Shown piece by piece: positions 1 to 12,138 of a stretch of DNA of 64,000 nt. Numbering within the stretch: position 1 is the first letter of the stretch; every line of letters begins with the position of its first letter. A program made the translations under genes and the position numbers. The notes beneath the pieces are model-generated. The model was not told the DNA's origin. It saw nothing but the letters and a program-made list of their open reading frames with translations, and did no database searches. Origin of the DNA: Proteles cristata cristata (Eukaryota; Chordata; Mammalia; Carnivora; Hyaenidae); assembly GCA_017311185.1 (NCBI GenBank), contig JAESUZ010001058.1:372001-436000 (forward strand), in the 5' to 3' direction.

Positions 1-238
1 GTGTGTGGTGTATATACATATACATCACATCTTTATCCATTCATCAGTCTATGGACATTTGTGTCTTTCCAAAATTTGGCTATTGTTGATAGCACTGCTA
101 TAAACATTGGGGGCATGTGTCTCTTTGGATCAACATTTTTGTGTCCTTTGGATAAATACCTGGTAGTAAAATTGCTGGGTCAGAGGTTAGTTATATTTTT
201 AATTTTTTGAGGAACCTCCATACTGTTGGTTTTTTAAT
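1..238 (-). mobile_element. LINE-1 ORF2 3'-region fragment (old)
   Basis: Read on the minus strand, this is the late ORF2 region of an L1: the block equivalent to 'ctgacccagcaattttact', then 'caatagccaaattttggaaa' and 'gatgaatggataaagat' follow in the expected order. It is cut by the window edge and is decayed. No coding capacity survives. Confidence 0.8.
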
Positions 239-1582
239 TAAATTAGATCACAAACTGGAGACAACTAGGAGAATTGGAAAGAATTTTTCCAGCTATCCAG
301 GAAAGAGATAGTAGGCTTGAACTATGGCTGAATTTTCAAGTATTGAAAGGAGACAATGAATCTGGGTTGGTTATTGTCCATTTATTGCCTACCCTACCAT
401 GTCCCTTCTGTTCCCATCTCAGCCCTTTCTGTGCTCCAAGAGTCTGACCCCTATGGCCCACAGTACTAAACTCCTGTACCCTATGATTTTTGACTGGTCT
501 TTGGCCATAAGAACCATGGGTAGAAGATCAGAGGATGGAATGAGGGAGAGTGGTCAGAGTGATTATTTCCCCTGCTCCTCTACTGCTGTCCACCACAGTT
601 CTCGCAATGGCTGCATTGTCATTTTCAGCTCCTGTTGGGTGGCCCTACTTCTATGGTTTCAGGCTCACATATAAAGTACTTTTGATAATTCCACGGCCAC
701 CTTGCCTCTTATTTCCTAAGATGTTAAGAGCATCCTGTAGTTAAACCTGTGTCTTTCATTATTCTTTCCTAGCTTCCTCATCTCTACTTTGTGGGGGGGT
801 GGGGGGGTAGGTAAAGGAGGGACTTTTAATTAAACTCTCTACCATTCAGCTTATAGAAACTGTAATTTTTACAGAGAAGAAAAGATTGTTTCCAAGTTTA
901 CTTGGTTAGACTTCATGATTAGTGGGATGTGTCCATGGGAAGTTGGGGAGAAGGAAAAAAATAAAGACACCTCAGGCTCTGCTTGGAACAGTGAGGCAGA
1001 TAGTCAATGGTGTGAAGGATGAAGCCAGAAAGGTGCATAGGAAACATCAAGTTGTGGTGCAGCAGGAGCAAGAAATAGGTAGGGTTGCTCACAGGTGAGT
1101 TAGCAGACCAGATATGTTGACTTGAGTCTTTAGGCACTGATGCTACCATTGGAATACGGGAATTGGAGTTGGGTTGGAGGAATGGAATTGAGGTTGGGGA
1201 TAGATTTAGAAATGTGTAAAGCCATTAAGAAAACCTCAGGCAAAACTTGCCACTTACAACTCCAACCTTTCTTTTTTTGTCTGCTTCTTCCTCAGCACCA
1301 CTATACTTCTCCTCCTCCAACCCAGATTCCTTGTATCTTCTCTCAAGGTTACCTTCCAGGATAACATTGTATATTTTCAAGACTCACCCTTCCCAACACC
1401 AAAGATTTTCTAGTTTCTAAGTACTGTTTTCCACAGTGACAATGAACCCTTCTGACAAATGACCTCCTCCTAATGTAAAAATGAACTCACACATCGCTGT
1501 TCTAAGAAAAAATTTGTGTATTTCAAAGGATGGTGGCTGGACCACCAACTGGGCAATGACTGAAATCCTAACTTTACAAAAT
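239..1582. other. unassigned non-coding stretch
   Basis: No gene is recognised. The open frames are short and lack any family signature. Two adjacent runs of seven G lie near 791-807. Parts may be a decayed LTR or L1 relic, but I could not place them in a family. Confidence 0.5.
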
Positions 1583-1908
1583 AGGATCTATCTGCTTCCT
1601 TTTTTTTTTTTTAATTTTTTTAATTTTTTTTTACAAATAGTTTATTGTCAAATTAGTTTCCACATAACACTCAGTGCTCATCCCCACAAGTGCCCTCCTC
1701 CATGCCCATCCCCCTCCCCCCCACATCCATCAGTCCTCAGTTTTTGTCAGCATTCAAGAGTCTCTCATGGTTTGCCTCTCTCCCTTTCCCCCACCATTTC
1801 CCCCTTCTTCTCCCCCTTGTTCCTCCGTCAAGTTCCTCCTAATCCTCCTATATGTGCAAACATATGATATTTGTCCTTCTCTGCCTGACTAGGGATCTAC
1901 CTGCTTCC
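1583..1908 (-). mobile_element. young carnivore L1, 5'-truncated 3' UTR, with TSD
   Basis: The element lies on the minus strand: a T-rich (poly-A) end at about 1600-1632, then the complement of the carnivore L1 3' UTR through about 1890. The same 3' UTR is present on the plus strand near 12.4 and 19.6 kb. Target-site duplications flank it: 'aggatctatctgcttcc' (1583-1599) and 'agggatctacctgcttcc' (1891-1908). The insertion is severely truncated and holds only the end of ORF2 and the 3' UTR. Confidence 0.92.
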
Positions 1909-4332
1909 AAGGAGACAAGACAGTGTTCCACAGGAGTATTCAGGGATGCAAGATAAACATGGTCCATCCTCCCAGAATATCAGCTTTACTCAAATATTTG
2001 AGAATGGGTGACATTTTTAAATTAAATAAAACAGGAGTATACTATGGAGAAGATGCAAAATTCCTAGCAATTTTTAAGATAAAGCATAATCCCCCAAAGC
2101 ATTCCCTGCCAAAAGGTTCACATTGAATGTGACCTGCTTGTGGAGTACTTAGTGGGGAAGTTGAGCTAAATTAGTGTTTCTCTGAGGACTATGCCAAAGA
2201 TGGGAATTTCTGAACATTGGAGAGAAAATATTTTAGGGCCAGCAAGACTTATGATACCCCCATAAATCATGCCTCTTTGGCCCACCCAGACACCATTTAC
2301 CACAAGCCTGTGCCTTAAGTGACAGTTCCTTGTTTAGCTGCCTACCCTAACTTTGGAGCTTGGTGCATAAAATACCTTTCAGATGATGTAAACCCATCCA
2401 CTACAAGCCTTCTTTAGGTTTTTCTGTTGTACACTGCTTTAAGTGTAACACATTTGCTTTCTTCCTGCAGAGAACATATCCTGGTTCCAGAAAAGTCTTC
2501 CAAGGGAGAAGGGAAAAAATGCACACACCAACTTCTTGAAACATTTGGCACCTGCTACAATCACCAATAAATCTAAACTGGACAGCTTGACATTTCCTCA
2601 AACAAGACCCCACCTCTCAAAGAACATTTGTCCTAACATGAAGAACAATAAAAGCCCAGATGATAGAATGCAAAACATTTTCCCTTGTCTAACTGCAGAA
2701 GCAGAAACAAAACAATTGCTTGCTTAGGCAGTGATCTGAACCACTCTACAGTCCATGACTGTTACAATCCTGTTCAGATGGCATCAGCAATAACCCTCAA
2801 TAATCTTCAAATTGAAAGGATTTTACCTGTCAACAGAAAACTGCACTCTGATCTTCTTAAGTATTGTATATGCCTGCACAAAGGCTACAGAACTCAGTGG
2901 ATCCTTTTTTACTTTGTAAAAACACAGTTGTCAGTTCCGGCCTTAGAAACAATTCAAGTTATAAACAATTTAATGGAGGTTTCCTGTCTCCTCCTTTCCC
3001 CTTTAACATGGAGCCTTCCTCCGTTGTTTCCAAAGGAGACCCTAGCTTCCCCACCAAACCCTCACTCCCACAGACACTCCTCCCTTACTACTCAAGGGCT
3101 GCCAAGTTCTCCCAAAAGAAGGAGGACAGGATATGGCAGAGCCTCTACCAGTTTCCCAATCCATCGGTCTCTTGAAGGGTTAGAAGTTTGGGTCTCAGCA
3201 GGCTCCAAGCATTTTCATTCCAGATCAGCCACTTGGGGAATCCAATAGGCTTTTATGATGGCTTGGGAAGATAACCATCCCTTGGAACATAGTTCTGTAA
3301 GAAAAATGTGTCCAAAGTTCCAAGGAACTTTTGGAACAGAACATTTTCACATGATAGGACTTCTGTGATCTACATAATATGTTGAAGACTTATATATAGT
3401 TTCCATGGACCCACAAGATTTCATGGGAGTTCCCTAGCAATGTCACCAAAAATTAATCTAGAGGCTTTGGGGAAAGGCTGAGAAGATCATCCACTTGCTT
3501 AAAGCACTAGCAAAATAGAAGCAAAATGTTCATTCTCTGAAGTTGACTTGCATTATTTTGTAAAGAATCAGACATAGTCATACTGAGGGAAACTAAAACT
3601 CTTTTGAACTTCATTTATTTCAGAACTAGTATTGTTATCTCGAATTCTTTGTGGGGAAACTAAGCTTAAAGCATTTTAATAATTTTAAACAGGACTCAAT
3701 TACTAGATAAAGAGGGGAAAACTCAATATTTACACAAATACCAGCCTTGGCTTCAGCACTAAATGGTTAACATCTAGGTGTCCATTTTCTTATGAGTTGG
3801 ATTTGCCTAAGGATTCCTTCCAGTTTAACAATTCATGGTGTCGATCATTTCTCTCCTGTCTTCACATATAGGTCTGCAACAAGACCTTCCTTCCCTAGGT
3901 GAATCTGTGCCAAAATTCCTCCTGGTTCAGCTAGAAACACAGCTGTGCCTCCTGATCCATGAATTGGCATCCCCAGAAACTAGTGAAGCAGCAGATAACA
4001 TGGAGAACCTCAGCAGCTGCCATCTATAAACCTCAGGAGACAAAATCTGAAAACCTTCCTATGACCACTCAAAACCCCATGTCAACATTTACAATATTCC
4101 AGGTTAGACAACCATTGGAGTCCATCTACCAGAAGCCAAACACTTGGCAAGTTCTCCTGACTCATCACAACAAACTAATTCCCTTCTATTTTAAAAAATA
4201 GGTAGCAAGAATTCTAGGTTTTGAAAATGGAAAAGTCAATATCTGCCAGTTGGTATAAGAGAACACATTTAGTTAATGCTTCTTGCATTAATGTCTGTTC
4301 ATTGTACCTCCCCTCTCTTGCTGTCTGTCTCT
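1909..4332. other. unassigned non-coding stretch
   Basis: No repeat family or gene is recognised with confidence. It contains the longest open frame of the window (2685-3248, 187 codons, plus), which has low-complexity Ser/Pro-rich composition and no recognisable domain. I treat that frame as chance. Confidence 0.5.
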
Positions 4333-4368
4333 ACACACACACACACACACACACACATACACACACAC
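4333..4368. repeat. (CA)n microsatellite
   Basis: CA dinucleotide run of about 36 bp with a single T interruption at 4358. Confidence 0.97.
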
Positions 4369-4532
4369 GTTCACCATCCCTCCACCATTTGCCAAATGTT
4401 TTAATAGTCAAAGCATTTTGAGCATAAAGCCAAGTCTTGCTTGGCAGGGAGGTCTTGATTCCAAGGAACTTTAGATAAAACAATCTGCTAACTCAAAACA
4501 GCTTGCCTGAGCTTTGGAATCAGATAAAACAG

Positions 4533-4865
4533 GGGTCAGTTACCTGTGGCCTCTAGGCCAAATCTGGCTCACCACCTGTTTCTGTACATCTGCAGGCTAA
4601 AAAATGGTCTTTATATTATTAAATCATTGAAAAAATGCAGAAAAGGTCTAATAGTTTGAGACACATGAAAATTTTATGTAATTCAAATGTCAGTGTCTAT
4701 AAATAAAGTTTTGTTGGAATACACACACTTGCTTATATATTGTCTGTCACTGCCTTCACAGTACAACAGAAGAGGTGAGCAGTTATAGCAAACAGTGTAT
4801 GGCCCACAAAGCTGAGAAATTGGCTATCTGGCCATTTACAGAAAAATGTTTGCCAGTCCATGAAA
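4533..4865 (+). mobile_element. hAT-type MER element (GGGGTCAG...CAAA family)
   Basis: The left end 'ggggtcagttacctgtggcc' and right end 'acagaaaaatgtttgccag' match the ends of the common mammalian non-autonomous hAT element that begins 'ggggtcagcaaact'. The internal 'aaataaagttttgttggaa' and 'tatggcccacaaagc' blocks also fit. It is old and non-coding. The exact MER name is uncertain. Confidence 0.7.
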
Positions 4866-4884
4866 TAGACCTACATTTTGTTTT

Positions 4885-5008
4885 TGCCACTTAACATTTC
4901 TGTAGCATTAAGCAAGTTTCTTGACCTCTGTGACCTCAGTTCCTCTTTCTAAATTATTAGTAGTGGTATCTAATCTGCAAGTGTCTAGAATAATGCTTGG
5001 TACCACAT
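4885..5008 (+). mobile_element. MIR fragment
   Basis: Core and 3' part of a MIR in plus orientation: 'agcaagtttcttgacctctg' corresponds to the conserved 'caagttacttaacctctctg', and the segment ends near 'taatgcttggtacca'. Confidence 0.7.
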
Positions 5009-5647
5009 ATATTGGACCTTTTGCCACGTCTTCTTCATATGCCTTTCTTGATGTAGCTGTCAGAGGCATTAGGCCAAGAGACAAAGTTCTAATTTACAAA
5101 GAGAGCAGACCACATCATACCTTGGTTGCAGGGACCAGAGCTGGGCTTTTTGGCCTATTTTAGTAAGTTATTTTTGGCCAGTACCTGGACTTTTTATTAT
5201 TTTTCTTTCAGTAGAGGTGAAAGTAGATATTAACAAATTTGCATCTACCACTTTTTCTATTATAATCCTGGGAAATTCTTGACCAAGAGGAAAGTGTGTT
5301 TTAGTTGTTAAAATGATAAACCATATAAAATAAGTCAATAAGTATTAAAAGTTGGAGGGGTTCAGACATCCCACTCCATGGAAATTGGAATTATTTATTC
5401 AATATGCAATTACTACAAAGCATAACAACTCCCACAGTGAGAGCCCAAAATCACAACATCCTCTGAGACTTCCCTGCTATTCTCTGGATCCCTCTGCCCA
5501 CTTCATTCAAAAGTATTTTACCGCTAAGTCAACTCTACAAGGAAAATGGTACTCTGAAACCAGCTGAGCGGATGATTCCTACCTCAGTAGGAAACCGCTA
5601 TGTTTAGAGAAATTAAACTACAACTTGGGTTGTTTTCTACCTAATTG
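5009..5647. other. unassigned non-coding stretch
   Basis: No gene or clear repeat family is seen. AT-rich single-copy-looking DNA. Confidence 0.45.
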
Positions 5648-5885
5648 GGAGGCAGTGTGCTCTCATGGAATAAACTTTGGAAGTAAGCAGGCCCAGATTC
5701 CAACATCAGTGTGTTACCTTCTGCTCTATAATGTTGTCCTACTGGCTCCCTCAACCTTCTCTGGACAATGAGGGAAATCAATTTTATCCCACAGGGTTGT
5801 TATGGGATTAAGCAAAATGACTTAGATAGCAGTTTATGAACGTCTGAGCAATGCCTGGCACTTAACAGTTGTTCAGCAGTTATTT
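5648..5885 (+). mobile_element. MIR, near full length
   Basis: The order of segments fits a MIR from its tRNA-related head ('ggcagtgtgctctcatgg') through the core to the 3' tail 'gcaatgcctggcacttaaca'. The divergence is typical of this ancient SINE. Confidence 0.8.
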
Positions 5886-6259
5886 GTTTCCAACCCCCAT
5901 CTCCCCTGATTCCAAATTGAATCAGGGTTTCAGGACTTGCCACCCTTCTGAATCCCTGCCAATGCCTGGAACTGTGAATACATGCAAGATCTCAGCTACT
6001 ATTCACATAGCTTTAGGTGAGTGATGTTTGTAGCTTCAGCTTTTAGATGAAGATATTGACTCTACCCTCCAGAAAGTGCTCTTTTCTGTGTAAGAAGTAT
6101 AAATGTAAGGACTGGAGGAATTGTGTGTAGAAGGTTGGCTCAGATGGCCAGCTTTGCTATGCAAAAAACTGCTAACGGTATCTAGGGCTGTGAAGGTGGT
6201 AGAAATAATAATCTTTCCAACCTTTAAACACTCTATTGAAATGTGATATACTGAAAATA
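5886..6259. other. unassigned non-coding stretch
   Basis: No gene or confident repeat family is seen. Confidence 0.4.
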
Positions 6260-6441
6260 CACTTATGCATACAGTCCAATGAATATTCACAAACTCAACA
6301 CACTCTTGCTTCTAGCACCCAGACTAAGAAACAGAATAGGACATCCCCAAGAAGCTCCCAGCCATGCTTTCTTTTGGTCACTTGTCTTCCAAGGGTAACC
6401 ACTATCCTGACTTCTAAAACTTTTTTAATGTTTATTTGTTT

Positions 6442-6473
<32 letters not shown>

Positions 6474-7110
6474 GAGACAGAGTGCAAGCAGGGGAGGGGC
6501 AGAGAGAGAGGGAGATACAGAATCTGAAGTAGGCTCCAGGCTCTGAGCTGTCAGCACAGAGCCCAACGTGGGGCTTGAACTCACGAACTGTGAGATCATG
6601 ACCTGAGCTGAAGTCAGACGCTCAACCAACTGAACCATCCAGGTGCCCCTATCCTGACTTCTAACAGCACCAATGAATGCTGCCTGTTTTTATACCTAAA
6701 ATCATACACTCGTGTCTCTCATATCTGTCTTCCTTGTCCAATACTTATGTTTATAAGATTTGCCTCTACTGTATGATGGGTATAATTTAAGATTGGGTCA
6801 TTTGCTCTCAATGAGCACCCCATTTTGTGATCACACCACAGCTTATTCGTCCATTCTATTGCTAATGGGCAATTGGGGAATTCCAGTTTGAAGCTATGTG
6901 AATGTTCTGCTACATATCTTTTGGTGACTATCTTATGCATTTCTATTGAGTACATAATGAAAAATAGACTTGCTGAGCTCCAGGGTGGCTTACGTTCAGC
7001 TTTAGTAGGTATGATGAAGCATTTTTCCAAAGGTTTGTATCCTTTTATACCCCCACCATCCGTGTTCCACATCCTTGCCAACAGTAGAAATCTTCCCTCT
7101 TTTCCATTTT
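6260..7110 (-). mobile_element. ancient L1M 3' region, interrupted by a SINE
   Basis: The plus strand shows the complement of an old L1 3' region: 'agggtaaccactatcctgac', then 'cttattcgtccattctattg', then 'acccccaccatccgtg' in the known order. The element continues on both sides of the SINE at 6417-6649, so the SINE is younger. No coding capacity remains. Confidence 0.75.
6417..6649 (-). mobile_element. SINEC (tRNA-Lys-derived SINE), full length
   Basis: Minus-strand SINE: T-rich tail complement at the left, a GA-rich tract (complement of the CT tract) at about 6445-6510, and the tRNA-like head complement ending 'ccatccaggtgcccc'. TSDs 'ctatcctgacttcta' occur at 6402-6416 and from 6649. Mutations in the head suggest a medium-age copy. 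It carries the usual internal Pol III promoter region, which does not make it a tRNA gene. Confidence 0.95.
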
Positions 7111-8029
7111 TACCATCTGGTAATACCTCTTCACATTTCTACCTCTGTCTCATATACACAAAGTATTCAATTCCAGGAATGAAAGATAAGAAATGAATGC
7201 AAAGAGAACAAATTGAGGGAGCATCACAAAGTCTCCAGGAAAAACATGACAGCCATGGAAATGTAATGAGCCACTGGACAGCATCCTTGTTATCAAACGC
7301 ACATAGAACTCACTTTTGTGCCTGATGATTTGGCCCCCTCCCTGATGGTTCATTTAAGTTGAATTTCTGTAATAGGATCCTGTTTTTCCATCATCCCACA
7401 TTTTGACTTCAGAAATGTATTTTTTCCCACCATTGCTTGAGTCTCCCAGGAGAGCCTTTAATGAAATTGAGATTTTGGCAAAGAACAAACAGAAGAAGTA
7501 GCAAAAGACTGGGCTCCAGATCCAGGAACAGTCAGTAAACATAAATATGTGCTTCAAAATGGGAAGAAACAGGGAGGGAGGAACCTGGGTTGTGCCCAAT
7601 ATGTCCCGTTTACAGGGACCACTTCACCAGTTGATACATGAAAATAGTAATACCTTAATTTATATAGCATTTCCCAATTTATAAAATGTTCTAGGGAATC
7701 TTTGGAACACCTGGAAAGACAGAAGCCCTCTGAAAGCAACAAGCTGAAGGGCTACTGCTTACTGGGTTCACACCAGAACGTTCTGCAGTAGTCAGGTAGA
7801 GGCTGCTGTAAATAAACGTGAACTTGGGATAATAACAGGAATGGTCACAAACTGTCTTTCTAGCCTGGTCCTTGTGTTCTGTGTCATGTCCTCTGACCTT
7901 GGGGACAAGCTGAAAATAGGCTGCCCTAGTGCCCCCATGACACTGATTGTACAATACATCCCCTCCCCCCCTCAACGCCCAGCAACCCAAGGCAGCTGCA
8001 GTTTTACCACTGAGAGTCCTTTAACACAT
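7111..8029. other. unassigned non-coding stretch
   Basis: No gene is seen. The short open frames here overlap each other on both strands and show no family features. Confidence 0.45.
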
Positions 8030-8215
8030 GGCCTGTACTCCATAGCTCATAATAATAGCCGATATGTACTGCCTGCCATTACCTGCAGGGCAGTGTGCTA
8101 AACACATTACACGCGTTATTTGTTTTGATTTGACTTAATCCTCACAAAGCTCAAAGTCACACAGTACATAATTCATAAGGTCCAGCATGAATCCCAATAT
8201 GCTTCCACTGACATC
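8030..8215 (-). mobile_element. MIR
   Basis: Minus orientation, with the complement of the MIR tail and core: 'gtgtgctaaacacattacac', 'cttaatcctcacaaagctc' and 'aagtcacacagtac'. Confidence 0.75.
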
Positions 8216-8729
8216 CAGTACTCCTTCTATTTGGGCCATATGATCTGAGGAGGGCCTTCCCTTTCCCAAAACACACCCATGCCTCCTGGTGCTTGAGATT
8301 CCACAGTTCTAACTTCTACCCTGTGTCAGAAAGGGTGTTTGTGCTTGTTTGCTGCATTAATGGGTAGTGAGCATTTTATCAAATGTTTGCTCCTTAAGGG
8401 AAATGTGTTGAGAAGGAAAATGACCCTTTGTAACGTGGGGGCCTTGATAATGGGCTTCTGAAATGTCAAGGAACATGAATTGCGAGATGATTTTTCATGC
8501 CCTCCGTATGGCCAAATTCACACATACTTTTGTGGATTTCCTTTGAGACAACCCTCTCAGACTCTGAGGCAAAGACTATCCCTGAAGGTAAGGATAAGGT
8601 AGACACCAAATTATTCCCCCAACCCCAGCATTAACAGAACAAGTGAGCCCCTTTTCATTCCTTACTTGGAGCTAAATCTAATTATTTACCCAACAATGTA
8701 CTAATCTCCAAATAGGTACAATTTAAAGA
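8216..8729. other. unassigned non-coding stretch
   Basis: Nothing recognised; no gene. Confidence 0.4.
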
Positions 8730-8786
8730 AACAAAATAAAAAATAAAATAAATAAAATAAAATAAAGTAAAATAAAATAAACAAAA
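8730..8786. repeat. (AAAAT)n / (AAAT)n A-rich microsatellite
   Basis: A/T-only tract of AAAT and AAAAT units, with one G and a few C interruptions. Confidence 0.93.
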
Positions 8787-9030
8787 TAGACACTTGAAAA
8801 GGTCATGATATCATAGTTGTTAGTACCATAATGGGTTCATGCAGCCCATTGGGATATCATGGGGCATATATTGACAGTTAAAATCAGGGCAAGTAGAGGT
8901 TCCTCCACCACTAGCCCTGCAAAAAACACTGAGGTAAGAAGAACACCTTTGCCTCTTGCTCTTGGGATAAGATTCCAAACCCCTAATGCCACCAGAAATG
9001 ATCTGAGGAGTCTGGCTTCTGATGACTTCC

Positions 9031-9430
9031 TGTGACTCATTCCTCCCTGGTCCATGTACTAATCATGCCAACTTTCTCTTAGCTCTTTATGCACTCTGAG
9101 TGCTTATCCATACCCAGGCCTTCATCCACATGCCCCTTTGCCTGGAAAGCACTCTCCTGCCCCTTGCCACCTGATAAGTTTCCTCTGTCTGATTCCCTAG
9201 GTATCAGTTTGAATTTCTGCAGGAAAGCTTTGTTGAGCCCCACATGATAATAAGATCCTAGTCCTCTTAATGGCTTGTCTTGCTTTAACCCCATATCCAT
9301 TTTTTTCATGTTGACCATAATTGCCTTTTTGTGCTTCTATATCTTTGAATATACTGTTCAGCAGGTACCCCTACCCTAGCACGAAGCCTGGCCCACAGTG
9401 AGCACTAAACTAGCTTTTTGCTTTGAATTA
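9031..9430 (+). mobile_element. L2 3' region
   Basis: Plus-strand LINE-2 3' end: 'tttgcctggaaagcactctc' corresponds to the conserved 'tgcctggaacgctcttcc', then a 'tttgttgagccccac' block, then a tail resembling 'cctggcccacagtgagcac'. Highly diverged and non-coding. Confidence 0.75.
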
Positions 9431-10261
9431 GTTGAATAATTTGTTCATTAAACTAAGATCATGTCTTCTAATCAAACAATAGTAGATCCCTCAGCTGCCT
9501 TCAACCATCTGAGATAAGCCTGCCATTCTTTCTGGGAAAGAGGGAGAAGAGAAACTTAACAGAGAGAAGAAAGACTACGCTCTGTAAGACCACATAAATT
9601 AATTCTACTTAGCCAACAAGTAAATACAGGATTAGGAGTCAAAGGGCTACAAAACTCCATTCCCTGGCATGTGCAGAATGTGTGGCCAGCTCTGAAATAT
9701 CTTCTATTTTCCCAGACTGCTTTTGTTGCTTAATTGTTCAGCAAAAAAAAAAAAAAAGAAAAAAGAAAAAAGGAAATTCGGACACTCCCAAGTCTCCCTC
9801 CCACGGAAACCTGTTTTACTAGCTGTATTTTATATGACTGCAGAAGGCCGAAGAAGGAACTTACAGAAAAGCACAGAGGTAACAACCATGCATCCTTGCA
9901 GCTCCAGAACACACAGCTAGGCCTCCTAAGAGACTCCAGTCTGGGTGTTTTCTTCGTGTTCCTCTTAGAGCTGCTGTACCATTAATTGAACTTGTATTTT
10001 GGTACTTGTATAAAGCATTCCCTTTGTGGTTCATTCCCAGTCTTAAACCTTGCATGTGACCACATGTAAATGTGTATTTTTATGGTCCTATAATCTCAGG
10101 ACTTTTAAATCTCTGTTGCTTAAAGGCACACAGTGAGCTGAAGCGGAAAACTCAGGAGGTTTGTGATCATTTAGAAGCAGTTTATGTGCTGGTTCTAAGT
10201 GGCTTCACAGCTTCAGTTGCTGCAGAGACTGGGCCATAGCAAAGACAAAGTTTTGGCATGT
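9431..10261. other. unassigned non-coding stretch with an A-rich tract
   Basis: No gene is seen. An A-rich run (A with scattered G) lies at about 9742-9773. The rest is not assigned to any family. Confidence 0.4.
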
Positions 10262-10347
10262 ATCTAACTTTTCAGAGCCTTCCAAACAAAAATCGAAATC
10301 ACGAATCTAACTCTTCAGAGCCTTCCAAACAAAAATCGAAATCATGA
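10262..10347. repeat. 43-bp tandem duplication, two copies
   Basis: Two adjacent 43-bp units (10262-10304 and 10305-10347) begin 'atctaactYttcagagcc' and differ at two positions. No transposon ends are visible. The small divergence implies a fairly recent duplication or ongoing homogenisation. Confidence 0.97.
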
Positions 10348-11969
10348 AAAGCTAGAAAACCTTTTTCCATTTAAACACCTCATTTACAGATAGTTGTTTC
10401 TGCTTACTTGCTGGAAGGCCTCCTTTGTAAGAGTTTCTCCTCTGTTGTCTATTATATTGTCAGTACATCTTCAGAATGGATTGTCTTCCTAAGCTTGCAT
10501 GGGTTTCTTTGGAAGTCCTTAAGGAAAGGTAGGGTATTGACAATGAAATAAAATAGAGCATTGTTCTTAGGGTCCAGGGAAATGTCCTTGCTTCACGTTC
10601 TGCAGAAAATCTTCCTAATAAACTTCTCCACTTATATGTCTTTCACTTATTTCTTGTTCTTCTGTAGTTAATATTTTGTGGATCTGGGTCAAGAGTAAAA
10701 ATAGCAAAAACAAAGAAACAAAGAAAGCCCATAAATTAATTTTATAGTTAGATTCTGTTTTTCTCAAAAACAGGCACCATTTCTTTGGCACTGACAATAG
10801 ATTAGGATTTGAACAATATTTACAAGAGTTAATTTAATGGAAAATACTGTATGTACCTCTCTGATGAGTGGCATTCAGTTAAATTTCCTATATCCAAAAC
10901 CCCTGAGATGTTTTTTCCATAATACATGTGTAATTTCCACATACATAAACTATTTGTCCTTTAGACTGAACTTCTGTTTGTCTTATCTTTTTTTCTACTT
11001 GTTTTTGTCCTGTTATCATGTTACCTTAAAATTTGTTTCTGAAAATTTGTCATAAGGAAAAAATAGGCAACAGGTTTTGAGATTTAGTAAAAAGTCATAC
11101 TTAATACACAGTCACACAATTCTACTGACCAAGAAAGCATCTGCCCAGTGGATTTGCTCAGGAATTCAGATGCTGACAGCCTCCTCACTTGACCACTATG
11201 TATTGTGCCCAACGGCCCCCAACATTTGATCAAGATCTTCATTTCTCGGCCTCCAGGTTCTACGTTCAAGGACTCCACAAGGAATAGGTGAGAAAAGTCA
11301 CATTTCTAGCCACTCCACATTCCTAGCATAGGATTATTTGCAGTGAAAACTCCCAACCAGAGTTTGGTTTTATTTTGGTTTTGTCCATTTTCTTCCTCTT
11401 TGGTCTGTCTCTATGCTAGCTGATCATTTCTGATCCAAGTGAACAATCATATGTATATACTCTCTTAATTTCAACTTGTTAGATTTGGCCCAAACTCAGT
11501 TGTCATGACCTTTTGGATGCTAAGCTAATGGTAGAATCAGAATAAGTCTGTCTCTGAGAAATTGTGTTCTCTCTCAGCATTGTGTCCACAACACATTTAA
11601 TAACCATACTTAAAGATCTTGATCCAAAGTTGTACTATAGTGTTGGTAAGGATGGGTCAAGAAATGAGCTTTGGCATCTACTGTTACAGTGGGATTTTAA
11701 AAGCTTGGGCTTGTATTGATGCAGGTACTCAGGCAGACAACAGGAAGGAATTTGACAGTAAAAACTGATGAGAGATTATAGAGGTGTTGCATTTCCAGCA
11801 CTTGGGTTTCCTAAGAATGGAAGGACTTGTAAATGGAGATGGCTTTTGATGAAGTAAGGGTGAAATGAAATAACCTCATTAGGTTTATGAAATTGTTTTG
11901 TGTGGTATCTTGGAAAAGAAAAATGACCCTTCCTATACCAACATTTTTATTCTGTAGATCCATATTTTT
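10348..11969. other. unassigned non-coding stretch
   Basis: No gene or confident repeat family. AT-rich, with short overlapping open frames only. Confidence 0.4.
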
Positions 11970-11986
11970 AAAAAAAGTTTGCCCTG

Positions 11987-12138
11987 TATCCCTTGTGTAA
12001 ATTCCTAGCAGTGCTATTGCTGGGTCATAGGTGAGTTCTATTGTTATTTTCCTGAGGAACCTCCACACTGTTTTCCAGAGGGACTGCAGCAGTTTGCATT
12101 CCCACCAACAGTGTAGGAGGGTGCCCGTTTCTCCACAT
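11987..12138 (-). mobile_element. inverted 5' segment of a young L1
   Basis: This piece carries late L1 ORF2 sequence on the minus strand. The tail of an open frame at 11811-12068 translates its start as '[19 protein letters not shown]', a typical L1 ORF2 C-terminal block. It joins head-to-head with the plus-strand L1 piece that follows, at shared bases around 12133-12138. The left TSD 'aaaaaaagtttgccctg' ends at 11986. This is the standard outcome of twin priming. Confidence 0.92.

Noticed and set aside
791..807. G-quadruplex
   Set aside because: Two long G7 runs separated by one T could be split into four short runs, but no further runs follow. The motif at 60268 is far better.
1481..1867. 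128-codon Pro/Ser-rich frame
   Set aside because: Most of it is the antisense of the purine-rich L1 3' UTR. The similar minus frames at 12319-12665 and 19474-19735 have the same cause.
2685..3248. 187-codon open frame, the longest in the window
   Set aside because: Composition is Ser/Pro-rich with no domain, signal or family motif. In AT-rich DNA of this length, a longest random frame of roughly 150-190 codons is expected. No splice or promoter context supports it.
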